A DNA stretch of 64,000 bases from Aestuariivita boseongensis (GCF_001262635.1 NZ_JXYH01000019.1:1-64000), one strand, 5' to 3'. Counted from the stretch's first letter, positions 42,444 through 51,718 are shown. Made by a program: numbers and translations. The notes: generated by a model from the letters alone, not told the origin.

Positions 42444-43877
42444 TCAAACCTCGGGTTCCGGTTCAGCTTTTGCGGCCATTTTCTCGACCGCGCGTTTCAA
42501 TTCCTCGAACGACGCCACGATCATATCGGCAAACTCATCCACATCGGGTACAGCCTTGTAATCGGCCGTAATTCCGAAATCGAGATTGGCCTTATAGCTG
42601 TTCACCGTCACATTCAGCGCAACGCCATGGGTTGCGATCGAAACCGGATACAGCGCCGTCACCTGCGCCCCTGCGCAATACAGCGGGAACGGCGGACCCA
42701 TATTGTTGGAGATTGTCAGGTTGACCGCCTGCGGGATGTAATCGGCAAGCTTCGAGCCGCCGTAAAGCTGCATCAGACCGGGTAACAGCGTCGGCGCGCC
42801 AACCAGCGTGAAATCCTGCGGTGCGGCGTCTTTGACTGTCCCTGCCACGGCTTTGGACGTGCCGGATTCCTGTTGGATCTTTTTCAGCCGCTTCAGCGGA
42901 TCACCGTAATTCGTGGCCAGCGGCACATTCATGCCAAAGACCTGATTGCGGATCTCGGTATTGCCCATCTCGCGTAAGGAAATCGGCACGAACGCCACCA
43001 GGGCTGCGTCAGGCAATTGTTGTTTTTTCAGCAGATAAGTCCGAAGCGCGCCGCTGGTTGCGGCCATGACCACGTCGTTCAACTTGGCGCCAGTCGCCTT
43101 GGCGATCATTTTCGCATCAAGGATCGATACCGTGCGCGCCGCGAAACTGCGCTTGGCGCCCACCGTTACGTTAAATGGAGTGCGCGGCGCCAGAAGCTGG
43201 GGAATACCCACTTTCCCAGATAGAACAGGCGCCACCATATCCGCCATCTGGTTCAGCATTTTCGGCACGGCTTCGATTACGTTAAGCTGCTGCCGCATAA
43301 TGTTCGACACCACATTGTTCACGCCCAGGATGGCGCGTTCCACGTCGGTGGGCTTGCGGCTGGCTTCCTTCGGTTCAGGCGGCTTCACCTCGCGCGGTTT
43401 TTCCGAGAGATCATAAAGGGCTTGCGTGATCACCATGCCTGACCCGCCATCAATGGCCGCGTGGTGCACTTTGGAATAAAGCGCAGCCTGACGCCCTTCC
43501 AATCCTTCGATCACGGTGAATTGCCAAAGCGGTTTCTTCCGATCGAGCCTTTCGGAATGCAATTCCGCGACCATGGCTTCCAATTGCGCCCGGTTTCCGG
43601 GTTTGGGCAATTTGGCCGACTGGATATGATAATCAAAATCCAATTCGCCGGCATCGACCCAACCGGGATGATCCAGTTGAAACGCCGTCTTGGCCAGTTT
43701 CATGCCGAAAATGGGCACCAGATGCACACGCCCCTTGAAGAATTCGGTAAAGTGTTTGTGGAATGACCCTTTGAACCCTTTTGGCAGATCGTAAATCGTC
43801 AGGCCCGCCACATGCATGGGCGTTTCATCCGTTTCCATGTACAGAAACGTGGCATCAATTCCGCTGAGTTGTTTCAT
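42444..43877 (-). CDS. Wax ester synthase/diacylglycerol acyltransferase (WS/DGAT)
   Basis: A 477-residue acyltransferase that esterifies acyl-CoA to fatty alcohols or diacylglycerol at the inner membrane, making neutral-lipid inclusions. The catalytic HHxxxDG motif is intact (KVHHAAIDGGSG, His138-Gly144). The N-terminus (QLSGIDATFLYMETDETPMH) and the later motif NLTISNNMGPPFPLYCAGA are typical of the bacterial WS/DGAT family. Its 3' end abuts the palindrome array that precedes the hydrolase gene. Divergent from fadD, which would supply its acyl-CoA. Confidence 0.93.
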   Translation of the reverse strand: MKQLSGIDATFLYMETDETPMHVAGLTIYDLPKGFKGSFHKHFTEFFKGRVHLVPIFGMKLAKTAFQLDHPGWVDAGELDFDYHIQSAKLPKPGNRAQLEAMVAELHSERLDRKKPLWQFTVIEGLEGRQAALYSKVHHAAIDGGSGMVITQALYDLSEKPREVKPPEPKEASRKPTDVERAILGVNNVVSNIMRQQLNVIEAVPKMLNQMADMVAPVLSGKVGIPQLLAPRTPFNVTVGAKRSFAARTVSILDAKMIAKATGAKLNDVVMAATSGALRTYLLKKQQLPDAALVAFVPISLREMGNTEIRNQVFGMNVPLATNYGDPLKRLKKIQQESGTSKAVAGTVKDAAPQDFTLVGAPTLLPGLMQLYGGSKLADYIPQAVNLTISNNMGPPFPLYCAGAQVTALYPVSIATHGVALNVTVNSYKANLDFGITADYKAVPDVDEFADMIVASFEELKRAVEKMAAKAEPEPEV

Positions 43878-44035
43878 AAAGCTCGTCCATTCCCGGAGAG
43901 GTTAACGTTGCGCTCTGGCTTGATCAGTTGACTAAACTCTTTATCGTGGGTCAAGCGATGGCAAAAAAACGTGGCGTAGCGGGAGCGCCAACAGAAAAAT
44001 CCAAGGGTTAGTCCATCGCGTGGGAGGATTAACGA

Positions 44036-45727
44036 ATGGAACGGTTCTGGACAGAACATTATCCGGCAAATGTGCCGGCGCATGTGGACATTGATCAATA
44101 CGGATCGCTGATCGACCTGCTGGAAGAAAGCTTTTCCAAATACGCAAACAACAAGGCCTATGTCCTGATGGACAAGGCCATCACCTATGGCGATCTTGAC
44201 CGAATGTCGCGCGCGGTGGGGGCTTATCTGCAAAGCCTTGGCCTGCAAAAAGGCGACCGTATCGCGATCATGATGCCCAACGTGCTGCAATACCCGGTTG
44301 TTCTGGCAGGGATCGTGCGCGCGGGTTTTATCGCGGTGAACGTGAACCCCCTTTATACCCCGCGCGAGCTGGAACATCAGCTGAATGACAGCGGTGCCAA
44401 GGCGATCTTCATTATCGAGAACTTCGCCGAAACGCTGGACAAGGTTCTCGCCAACACTCCGGTTGAACATGTCTTCGTGACCGGCGTGGGCGATCTTTTA
44501 GGTTTTGCCAAGGGCATGCTGACGAATTTCGTCGTGCGCAAGGTCCGCAAGGCCGTGCCCCCCTATCGTCTGCCGGGCCACAAGCGGCTAAGCCACGTGC
44601 TGGCGCAGGGCAAATCGAAGAAGATGGAAAAGCCCGTGGTCACAGCTGATGACGTCGCCGTGCTGCAATATACCGGTGGCACGACAGGCGTGTCGAAGGG
44701 CGCCACGCTGCTGCACCGGACGGTCACCGCGAACCTGCTGTCGTCCGAGGCCTGGATGCAGCCCGGTCTAAACCGGCGTCCGATTGAAGGCCAGCTGACC
44801 TTCATCTGCGCGCTGCCCCTCTATCACGTTTTTGCATTCATCACCTGTTCGCTTCTTTCGATGCGCACCGGCGGCGTGAATATCCTGATCCCCAATCCCC
44901 GCGATATGGACGCCACGATCAAGGAAATCGGCAAGTACAAATTCCACGTCTTCCCCGGTGTAAACACGCTGTTCAACGGGCTGACCAATCATCCCGAATT
45001 CGCCAAGCTGGATTTCGACCAGCTGCGCATCGCCAATGGCGGCGGCATGGCCGTGCAGGAAGCGGTGGCCAAGAAATGGCTTGAGATTACAGGCTGCCCG
45101 ATCTGCGAGGGCTATGGCCTGTCCGAGACGTCCTCGGGCATCACATGCAACCCGACCGACACCGATACCTATTCCGGCACGATCGGCCTGCCGATGCCGA
45201 ATGTCGACATCAAGATCCTGGATGACGACGGCAACGAGGTCCCGCGCGGCCAGCCCGGAGAGATCGCGATCCGCGGACCCCAGGTCATGGCGGGCTATTG
45301 GCAGCGTCCGGACGCAACGGAAGAGGTGATGACGCCCGACGGTTTCTTTAAGTCCGGCGATGTCGGAATCATGGACGATCGCGGATACACCAAGATCGTC
45401 GACAGAAAGAAGGATATGATCCTGGTGTCGGGCTTCAACGTCTACCCCAACGAGATCGAGGCCGTCGCCGTCGGCTGTGACGGCGTGGACGAAGCCGCCT
45501 GCGTGGGCGTGCCCGACAAGTCCAGCGGCGAGGCCGTGATGCTGTTCCTGACCCGGACCAATCCTGATCTGACTGAAAAAGACGTGCGCGACTACTGCGC
45601 ACAGGAACTGACCGGCTACAAGAAACCCAAACATATCCGTTTTGTGGATGAGATGCCGAAAACCAATGTGGGCAAGATCCTCCGCCGCGAGCTGCGCGAC
45701 GCCGCGGTCAAGGAAATGAGCGCCTGA
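44036..45727 (+). CDS. fadD: Long-chain fatty acid-CoA ligase FadD
   Basis: AMP-forming acyl-CoA synthetase of 563 residues. P-loop-like motif YTGGTTGVSKGATLLH (about 206-221), YGLSETSSG (about 362-370), the FKSGDVGIMDDRGY ATP-binding region, DRKKDMILVSGFNVYP linker motif and the C-terminal catalytic Lys in PKTNVGKILRRELR. GGGAGG precedes the ATG. It activates fatty acids for beta-oxidation, wax esters and, via MaoC and PhaC just downstream, PHA. The maoC gene starts 15 bases after the stop. Confidence 0.93.
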   Translation: MERFWTEHYPANVPAHVDIDQYGSLIDLLEESFSKYANNKAYVLMDKAITYGDLDRMSRAVGAYLQSLGLQKGDRIAIMMPNVLQYPVVLAGIVRAGFIAVNVNPLYTPRELEHQLNDSGAKAIFIIENFAETLDKVLANTPVEHVFVTGVGDLLGFAKGMLTNFVVRKVRKAVPPYRLPGHKRLSHVLAQGKSKKMEKPVVTADDVAVLQYTGGTTGVSKGATLLHRTVTANLLSSEAWMQPGLNRRPIEGQLTFICALPLYHVFAFITCSLLSMRTGGVNILIPNPRDMDATIKEIGKYKFHVFPGVNTLFNGLTNHPEFAKLDFDQLRIANGGGMAVQEAVAKKWLEITGCPICEGYGLSETSSGITCNPTDTDTYSGTIGLPMPNVDIKILDDDGNEVPRGQPGEIAIRGPQVMAGYWQRPDATEEVMTPDGFFKSGDVGIMDDRGYTKIVDRKKDMILVSGFNVYPNEIEAVAVGCDGVDEAACVGVPDKSSGEAVMLFLTRTNPDLTEKDVRDYCAQELTGYKKPKHIRFVDEMPKTNVGKILRRELRDAAVKEMSA

Positions 45728-45742
45728 GACGAAGGACCAAAG

Positions 45743-46213
45743 ATGACAGACCTGACATTCGACAGCATGGCCCAGATGGTGGGCCAGAAAATCGGCACCT
45801 CCGACTGGCACGAGATCACGCAGGAGGCGGTGAACGAGTTTGCCTCCTCCACCGGCGATCACCAGTGGATTCACGTCGATGTGGAACGCGCCAAGAAGGA
45901 AAGCCCCTTTGGCGGCCCTGTGGCGCATGGCTATCTGACGCTGTCGCTGATTGCGGGGCTGTCGCTGGATCTGGGCATCGTGCCCAAGGGTACTGCCGCC
46001 GCATTGAACTATGGCCTTGATAAGGTGCGCTTTTTGGCGCCAGTGCCGGTGGGCGCAAAGGTGCGCCTGCACGTGTCGCTGATGAGTTTCGACAAGAAGG
46101 ACAACGGCCAATACCTGATGAAGGCCGAGAACACGATTGAAATCGAAGGCTCCGACAAACCCGCGCTGATCGCCGAAACGCTGGCGATCCTTGTGCCCGG
46201 CCCCGGCGCCTGA
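45743..46213 (+). CDS. MaoC-family (R)-specific enoyl-CoA hydratase, PhaJ-like
   Basis: A 156-residue single hot-dog protein hydrating trans-2-enoyl-CoA to (R)-3-hydroxyacyl-CoA, the monomer for PHA synthase. The hydratase-2 motif is present: Asp39 and His44 (TGDHQWIHVDVERAK) followed by SPFGGPVAHGYLTLSL. Located between fadD and phaC with gaps of 15 and 22 bases, it links beta-oxidation to PHA synthesis in this operon. Confidence 0.87.
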   Translation: MTDLTFDSMAQMVGQKIGTSDWHEITQEAVNEFASSTGDHQWIHVDVERAKKESPFGGPVAHGYLTLSLIAGLSLDLGIVPKGTAAALNYGLDKVRFLAPVPVGAKVRLHVSLMSFDKKDNGQYLMKAENTIEIEGSDKPALIAETLAILVPGPGA

Positions 46214-46235
46214 TCAGACATAAGCGAGCGAGACG

Positions 46236-47945
46236 ATGAGCGATAAAGACCCGAAAATGTCGAAGAACCTGCGCGACATCGCAGAGAACGCGGCGGAAAA
46301 CACCTTGGCGCTGAACCCGTTGGTCAGCCTGCGGGCTGAAGACATGTTCGGCGCCGGCACCAATCTGGTGCGCGCATTGGCGTCCCAGCCACAGGCGATG
46401 ATGACCCAATGGATGGAATTGGCCAATGACATGACCAAGATCGCCACGCAATCCTCTGAAATCGCGCCCGATCGCAAGGATCGCCGCTTTGCCGACACTG
46501 CCTGGAACAACAACCCGATTTCCAAGGGCCTGATGCAAAGCTATCTGGCGTGGTCGGACAAGGTTACCAAAATGGTGGACGATCTGGACCTGCCCGATAA
46601 GGACGCGGCGCGCGCTCGGCTTGTCACCTCGATCTTCGTCGACACGATGGCGCCGTCGAACAACTTTTTCGCCAACCCCACGGCGATGAAGACATTGTTT
46701 GAAACCGGCGGGCAAAGCGCGATCAAGGGCCTGCGTAACCTGCTCACCGATATGACGGAAAATGGCGGCCTGCCTTCTTCGGTCGACACCTCGAAGTTCA
46801 AGGTGGGTGAAAACCTGGCCGTCACCCCCGGCAACGTCGTCTTCCGTAACGAGGTGCTGGAGCTGGTGCATTACACCGCCAATACCGACAAAGTACATGA
46901 ACGCCCGCTGCTGGTGGTACCGCCTCAGATCAACAAATACTACTCGATCGACATGGCGCCGGGAAAAAGCATGATCGAGTTCCTGCTGGCCCAGGGCATC
47001 CAGCCCTATTGCATCAGCTGGCGCAACCCGACGGCCGAGCACCGCGACTGGGACATGTCCACCTATATCGAGGCGCTGGACGAAGCCTGCGAAGCAGCCC
47101 TTGAAATCACCGGCGCGAAATCGGTCAACATCATGGGCTCGTGTTCCGGCGGCATCACGCTGTCGACCTATGCGGGCTGGCTGGCCGCGCGGGACGAGGC
47201 CGAGAAGATCCACTCGGTCATCCTCGCCGTCTGCGTTCTGGATACCATGGCCTCGACCGACAATGACATGGCCGCGCTGGTCACGCCCGAGACGGTCAAG
47301 GCCGCCAAGCTGATGAGCCAGGCACGCGGCGTTCTGGACGGGCAGGACATGGCCAAGATGTTCGCCTGGATGCGGCCCAATGACCTGATCTGGAACTATT
47401 GGGTGAACAACTACCTGCTGGGCAACGAGCCGCCGGCGTTTGACGTGCTCTACTGGAACGCGGATACCACGCGCCTTCCGGCCGGGCTGCATGGCGATTT
47501 CCTTGATATGATCTTCACCAACCCGTTCCTGAACCCCGGCGCGATGGTCGTGGGCGGCCAACCTATCGACATGACCAAGGTCCATTACCCCACCTATGTG
47601 ATCGCAGGTACGACCGACCACATCACGCCGTGGAAAGCGGTCTATGAAACCGCACGGCTTTACGGTGACGACACAACCTTCATCCTGTCGAATTCGGGCC
47701 ACCTGCAAAGCCTCCTGAACCCTCCGGGCAATCCCAAGGCGTGGTACATGAAGGGCACCGCCAAGCAGGAAGACCCCGATACTTGGGCCGAGAGTGCCCA
47801 GAAGCACGAAGGCAGCTGGTGGCTGGATTGGGGTGCGATGCTGAAGGAAAACTCGGGCAAAGAAGTCGCCGCCCCGAAAAAGCCGGGCAGCAAGAAAAAC
47901 CCCGCCCTTGGCCCTGCGCCGGGCACGTATGTCTTCGAAGACTGA
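46236..47945 (+). CDS. phaC: Poly(3-hydroxyalkanoate) synthase, class II-like
   Basis: 569 residues with catalytic Cys303 (MGSCSGGIT), Asp461 (TTDHITPW) and His489 (SNSGHLQSLLNPPGNPKA). GxCxGGxT, WVNNYLLGNEPPAFDVLYWN and the SGHxQSxLNPPGNPKA block match the pseudomonad class II enzymes I know better than class I, implying medium-chain monomers. A C-terminal Lys/Pro-rich tail (GKEVAAPKKPGSKKNPALGP) precedes the stop. It lies in an operon fadD-maoC-phaC-phaZ. Compare the class I-like synthase at 21084-22739. Confidence 0.93.
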   Translation: MSDKDPKMSKNLRDIAENAAENTLALNPLVSLRAEDMFGAGTNLVRALASQPQAMMTQWMELANDMTKIATQSSEIAPDRKDRRFADTAWNNNPISKGLMQSYLAWSDKVTKMVDDLDLPDKDAARARLVTSIFVDTMAPSNNFFANPTAMKTLFETGGQSAIKGLRNLLTDMTENGGLPSSVDTSKFKVGENLAVTPGNVVFRNEVLELVHYTANTDKVHERPLLVVPPQINKYYSIDMAPGKSMIEFLLAQGIQPYCISWRNPTAEHRDWDMSTYIEALDEACEAALEITGAKSVNIMGSCSGGITLSTYAGWLAARDEAEKIHSVILAVCVLDTMASTDNDMAALVTPETVKAAKLMSQARGVLDGQDMAKMFAWMRPNDLIWNYWVNNYLLGNEPPAFDVLYWNADTTRLPAGLHGDFLDMIFTNPFLNPGAMVVGGQPIDMTKVHYPTYVIAGTTDHITPWKAVYETARLYGDDTTFILSNSGHLQSLLNPPGNPKAWYMKGTAKQEDPDTWAESAQKHEGSWWLDWGAMLKENSGKEVAAPKKPGSKKNPALGPAPGTYVFED

Positions 47946-47976
47946 TATCCCCTCAGGCAAGGACCCGAAACGCAGC

Positions 47977-48822
47977 ATGAGCACCGACACAATGGAAAAG
48001 ACCCGGACACTCCCCCCAGAAGGCATCCGGGTCGACGAAATCGACGTGCGCGGGCAAATGCTGCGCGTAGCCATAAGCGATGGCGATGACAGCGTCCCGC
48101 CGCTTCTGATGTTCAACGGCATCGGTGCAAATCTGGAACTGGGGTTTCCTTTCCTGACGTCCTTGAACCGCCGCGCGATCCTTTTTGACGTTCCAGGCGT
48201 GGGCGGATCGCCCATGCCGTCCCTGCCCTATCGCCCTGCCACGCTGGCGCGGATGTCCAAACATCTGCTGGAACATCTGGGCCATGATCAGGTCGATGTC
48301 TCCGGTGTCAGCTGGGGCGGCGGGCTGGCGCAGCAATTCGCCAAGCAATATCCCCGCCTCTGCCGCAAGCTTGTGCTGGTCGCCACATCTTCTGGCTGGA
48401 CGATGGTGCCGGGAAAACCGGCGGTTCTGTCGAAAATGGGCAGTATCAAACGGTATATGGACAAAAGCTATATGCGCTCGATCGCGGCGGATATCTATGG
48501 CGGCGCGTTCCGGCAGGATGACACGTTGATCAACGCTCATGCGGCGGGGATGCGCCCGTCATCGAACGCGGGATACATGCTGCAGCTGCTGGCCATGACA
48601 GGCTGGACAAGCGTTCCGTGGTTGTGGCGCCTGCGGCAACCAACGTTGGTGCTTTCCGGAACCGATGATCCGCTGATCCCGGTGGCCAATGCGCGTCTGC
48701 TTGCGCATCTGATCCCAAAGGCCCGGCTGGAGCTTATCGACGATGGCCATCTGTTTGTCGTAACCGATCCCACAGGCACCGCAGCAACCGTTGAAGCCTT
48801 CCTTGACGAAGACCACGGCTGA
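47977..48822 (+). CDS. phaZ: Intracellular medium-chain-length PHA depolymerase PhaZ
   Basis: 281 residues, alpha/beta hydrolase closely resembling Pseudomonas mcl-PHA depolymerase: FNGIGANLELGFPFL, FDVPGVGGSPMP, nucleophile Ser in GVSWGGGLAQQFA, LVATSSGWTMVPGKP, DIYGGAFR, catalytic Asp in TDDPLIPVANARLL and His in IDDGHLFVV. No signal peptide, so intracellular. ATG 47977 lies 31 bases after the phaC stop with AAGGAC upstream; ATG 47992 is an alternative, and earlier starts overlap phaC. It releases stored 3-hydroxyacids from the polymer. Confidence 0.9.
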   Translation: MSTDTMEKTRTLPPEGIRVDEIDVRGQMLRVAISDGDDSVPPLLMFNGIGANLELGFPFLTSLNRRAILFDVPGVGGSPMPSLPYRPATLARMSKHLLEHLGHDQVDVSGVSWGGGLAQQFAKQYPRLCRKLVLVATSSGWTMVPGKPAVLSKMGSIKRYMDKSYMRSIAADIYGGAFRQDDTLINAHAAGMRPSSNAGYMLQLLAMTGWTSVPWLWRLRQPTLVLSGTDDPLIPVANARLLAHLIPKARLELIDDGHLFVVTDPTGTAATVEAFLDEDHG

Positions 48823-48912
48823 GTGATCCCACCGGTGCCATGAAAGCAGTTCGTGTAAATTTTTTCCAACTGCACGCTTGACGGGCTGAAAATACCGCTC
48901 AATGCTTAAGTC

Positions 48913-49293
48913 ATGAGCAGTTTGAAAACTTTGCTCATGGCGGGTCTGGCTGCAACGACACCACTGCCCGTCTGGGCAACAAGCGATATTCACTATGTGT
49001 TTGCTGGATGCGTCGGCCGCTTTTCAGCTGAAATGGAACATGCCTGGCTGTTGGAGAACGGTGAAGCCGACCGCCTGCGGGACAAACGGCACAGCTTTCT
49101 GTCCCTGATGGAAGCAAGCATGCCGGTTGAAAAGGCGCGCGCGGTTCTGTCCTACAGGATCGACAACAAGATGGCCCATGCTGCGCTTCTGACGACGGCC
49201 AGCTTCGATCAGGACGCAAGGCGCGCGCAAAGTGCACGGGCGGCGGCGCAGGCTTACCGAAACAACTGTGAGCGGCTTCTGCTGGACAGCTGA
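48913..49293 (+). CDS. Small exported protein, function unknown
   Basis: 126 residues with a signal peptide (SSLKTLLMAGLAATTPLPVWA). The mature part has two cysteines (FAGCVGRF and NNCERLLL) that could form a disulfide, and is Ala/Arg-rich and helical (RAQSARAAAQAYRNN). I do not recognise the family. It follows phaZ after 90 bases. A TTGACG element at 48878-48883 may mark its own promoter. It ends before a strong terminator shared with the convergent TRAP operon 2. Confidence 0.65.
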   Translation: MSSLKTLLMAGLAATTPLPVWATSDIHYVFAGCVGRFSAEMEHAWLLENGEADRLRDKRHSFLSLMEASMPVEKARAVLSYRIDNKMAHAALLTTASFDQDARRAQSARAAAQAYRNNCERLLLDS

Positions 49294-49320
49294 GCCTGGC
49301 AGCGACGACAAGGCCAAAAA

Positions 49321-49350
49321 AAAGCGCGCCCGGTTTCCCGCGCGCGCTTT
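49321..49350. terminator. Bidirectional terminator between small exported protein and TRAP operon 2
   Basis: AAAGCGCGC / GCGCGCTTT form a nine-bp stem. An A-run of eight lies on its left side (T-run for minus-strand transcripts). The stem sits between the stops of the convergent genes. Confidence 0.8.
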
Positions 49351-49372
49351 GAGTTTCCGTTAACCCTTCGGC

Positions 49373-50818
49373 CTAGTTGCCATAAGCGACAGATGGCAGC
49401 CACGTGGTCAGTGCCGGGAATTCGAAGACGATCAGAAGTCCCAGAAGCTGCAGCATCACGAACGGCACCACGCCCTTATAGATATGCGCCAGAGACACGC
49501 CAGGCGGGCAAACACCTTTCAGATAGAACAGTGCAAACCCGACCGGAGGCGTCAGGAAGGACGTCTGCAACGTCACAGCCACAAGGATCGCGAACCATAC
49601 GACAGACGGGTCACGCACCTGGTCAAAGCCAGGAACAGCCAGATCCAACGCCAGGATGATCGGCAGCATCAGCGGCATGATAATGATCGTGATCTCGATC
49701 CAGTCCAGCAGGAAGCCCAGCAGGAAGACGATGAACAGGATGAATGCAACCGTCCAATAGGGGTGCCCGTCAAAGGCGTTCAGCACCAGATTCTGCACGA
49801 TTTCATCCCCACCATAGCGGCGCAGCACAAAGGCAAAGAAATTCGCCGCAAGGAAGATGCCGACGATGTAACCTGCAGTGTTCATCGTGGACCGGCTGAC
49901 CTCTTTCAGGACAGTCCAGTTCAGACGGCGGTTTGCCAGGGCAAGAAGCGTGGCCCCCATCGCCCCAAGGCCAGATGCCTCGGTTGGCGTGGCAAAGCCC
50001 GCAAAGATCGACCCCAGCACCAGAAGGATCAGGAACATCGGCGGCAGGACCGCAAGAAGCACCTCTTTCACGTCTTCCCAGGTGACTTCATCGGGCTTTT
50101 CCGGTGCGGGCATGGCCTTGGGATTGACCAGGCCATAGATCACGATGAAAACGATATACAGTGCACCCAGGATCAGCCCGGGAAACAGCGCTCCCATGAA
50201 CAGATCGCCAAGAGAGATCGCCAGCTGATCCGACATGATCACAAGCATGATCGACGGCGGGATCAGAATGCCCAAAGTCCCTGCCGAGGCGATGGTCCCC
50301 GTGGCAATCGGCTTGGAGTAATTCTGTTTCATCATCGCAGGCAGCGCCATCACCCCCAGAAGCGTGACCGATGCACCGATTACGCCGGTCGAGGCCGCAA
50401 GGATGATGCCGATCAGCAGAACCGTCAGCGAAAGCCCGCCGCGCAGTGAGCCGAACAGCTTCTGCATCGAGTGCATCATCCTCTGAGCCACACCGGATTG
50501 ATCCAGCATGAGACCCATGAAGATAAACATAGGCAGCGCGACCAGAACCGGGTTCTTGACGATGCTGCCGAAAAGGCGGCCGGATAGCGCTTGCAGACGC
50601 TGATAGCTGATACCGGTCCGGTCGAACTCGATGATCCCGCGGAAGAGGGATCTGTTGGGATCAAGGAAAAACTCGGCGATCAGCACAAAGACAAGGCTGA
50701 CCCCCACAAGCGCCATCGCCACGGGGATGCCGCGAAACAGCATCCAGATGAAAGTTGCGAACATCGCAATTACTGCGATTTCGTTCAGCGTCAGGAATTG
50801 ACCCAGAAATTCAAGCAT
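49373..50818 (-). CDS. TRAP transporter large permease (DctM), TRAP operon 2
   Basis: A 481-residue DctM with about 12 TMs and the family motifs ALPMFIFMGLMLDQSG, LAASTGVIGASVTLLGVMA, SAGTLGILIPPSIMLVI, FLLGFLLDWIEITII and LTPPVGFALFYLKG. Unlike the DctM of operon 1 (2068-4725), it ends right after the last TM, the normal length. Nine bases separate it from dctQ. It forms with dctP and dctQ a second TakP-like system. Confidence 0.93.
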   Translation of the reverse strand: MLEFLGQFLTLNEIAVIAMFATFIWMLFRGIPVAMALVGVSLVFVLIAEFFLDPNRSLFRGIIEFDRTGISYQRLQALSGRLFGSIVKNPVLVALPMFIFMGLMLDQSGVAQRMMHSMQKLFGSLRGGLSLTVLLIGIILAASTGVIGASVTLLGVMALPAMMKQNYSKPIATGTIASAGTLGILIPPSIMLVIMSDQLAISLGDLFMGALFPGLILGALYIVFIVIYGLVNPKAMPAPEKPDEVTWEDVKEVLLAVLPPMFLILLVLGSIFAGFATPTEASGLGAMGATLLALANRRLNWTVLKEVSRSTMNTAGYIVGIFLAANFFAFVLRRYGGDEIVQNLVLNAFDGHPYWTVAFILFIVFLLGFLLDWIEITIIIMPLMLPIILALDLAVPGFDQVRDPSVVWFAILVAVTLQTSFLTPPVGFALFYLKGVCPPGVSLAHIYKGVVPFVMLQLLGLLIVFEFPALTTWLPSVAYGN

Positions 50819-50827
50819 GATGGGCCC

Positions 50828-51625
50828 TTACGCTTTGCTGGGGCGGGCCAGTAGGCGCGCCACGCCGATAACCACCGCCGTCGCCAGAACGGTCGCGATG
50901 ATGGTGTACTTGATGTCATAGTTGCCGACTTCGATCTCATCAAAGACCCAGTGGCGGCCAACGTCTCGGGTCGTCGTACCTTCGGGGCTGGTCAGATAGA
51001 TTGCCCACCAGACCGCGTAATAAATGATCAGGTTGATCACGAACATCGTGGATGGCAATGCCCAGAAAAGCTTGCGCCACCACAAGGGCTCGATCAGTTT
51101 GGCCAGTGTCCGCACGTAAGCTGTCCATGTCGCAAACGCAATGAACAGGAAGCTGACATTCATGAATGTCTTGAGGATCCACAAATTGTGCAATCCGTTG
51201 GGGCTGTCCGACCCTTCGTCCGACGCGATCGAAATGATTGCATAGCTCAGCGTGACGTCCCACGACAGGATCACAAATGGCAAGAACAGCCAGGCCAGCG
51301 CCATGATATCGGTGCGCAGCTTTTTCTCAGGGGTGAAGTTTTCATACCGGATATCAACCCGCACATGGCTGTTTGTCGTCACCGCATAGCCGATACCAAT
51401 CAGCACTGCAGCGCCGTAAAGCCACCATTGGAAATCATCCAGCCAAGCCTGGTTAAAACCGGCTGTTCGCAAGACCACCTGCGCGCAGATCGCAACCATG
51501 AGAATGGGGAAGATCCATGCAAACAGGTTTGAGATATGCACAACGATCCGGTCGCCGCGGGTGTGTTCGGCGCGGCCGACCTCTCCCGGATCGGTAATTG
51601 CGACGATGTTGTCTGTGTTATCCAT
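50828..51625 (-). CDS. TRAP transporter small permease (DctQ), TRAP operon 2
   Basis: 265 residues, again larger than the common DctQ, with four or five TMs (WIFPILMVAICAQVVLR, WWLYGAAVLIGIGYAVTTNS, LFLPFVILSWDVTLSYAII, FIAFATWTAYVRTLAK, TIIATVLATAVVIGVARL). HVRVDIRYENF corresponds to the conserved HVRVD element after TM2. Located between dctP and dctM. Confidence 0.88.
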   Translation of the reverse strand: MDNTDNIVAITDPGEVGRAEHTRGDRIVVHISNLFAWIFPILMVAICAQVVLRTAGFNQAWLDDFQWWLYGAAVLIGIGYAVTTNSHVRVDIRYENFTPEKKLRTDIMALAWLFLPFVILSWDVTLSYAIISIASDEGSDSPNGLHNLWILKTFMNVSFLFIAFATWTAYVRTLAKLIEPLWWRKLFWALPSTMFVINLIIYYAVWWAIYLTSPEGTTTRDVGRHWVFDEIEVGNYDIKYTIIATVLATAVVIGVARLLARPSKA

Positions 51626-51691
51626 GGTCAGGGCCCCTCTCCCGATCCGGAATTCCTAGCCAGGCGATATTGGACTGACTTGGCTGCAAAT

Positions 51692-51718
51692 GTCCGGGGC
51701 GGACAAGCCGCCCCGGAC
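51692..51718 (-). other. Intercistronic hairpin between dctP and dctQ (TRAP operon 2)
   Basis: GTCCGGGGCGG / CCGCCCCGGAC form a perfect 11-bp GC-rich stem with a five-base loop, 22 bases after the dctP stop. There is no following T-tract on the transcribed strand. It probably protects the dctP message and lowers permease expression, as in TRAP operon 1. Confidence 0.65.

Noticed and set aside
43918-43940. TTGATCAGTTGAC before fadD as an FNR-type site
   Set aside because: The two half-sites are not inverted with N4 spacing; it is two direct fragments only.
44768-46111. Minus-strand open frame (447 codons) antisense to fadD and maoC
   Set aside because: No domains, His/Gly-rich shadow composition, and both sense genes are certain.
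45816-48215. A very long open frame (about 800 codons) on the minus strand across maoC, phaC and phaZ
   Set aside because: It is antisense to three well-supported genes, lacks a ribosome site and recognisable domains, and reflects codon bias in high-GC DNA.
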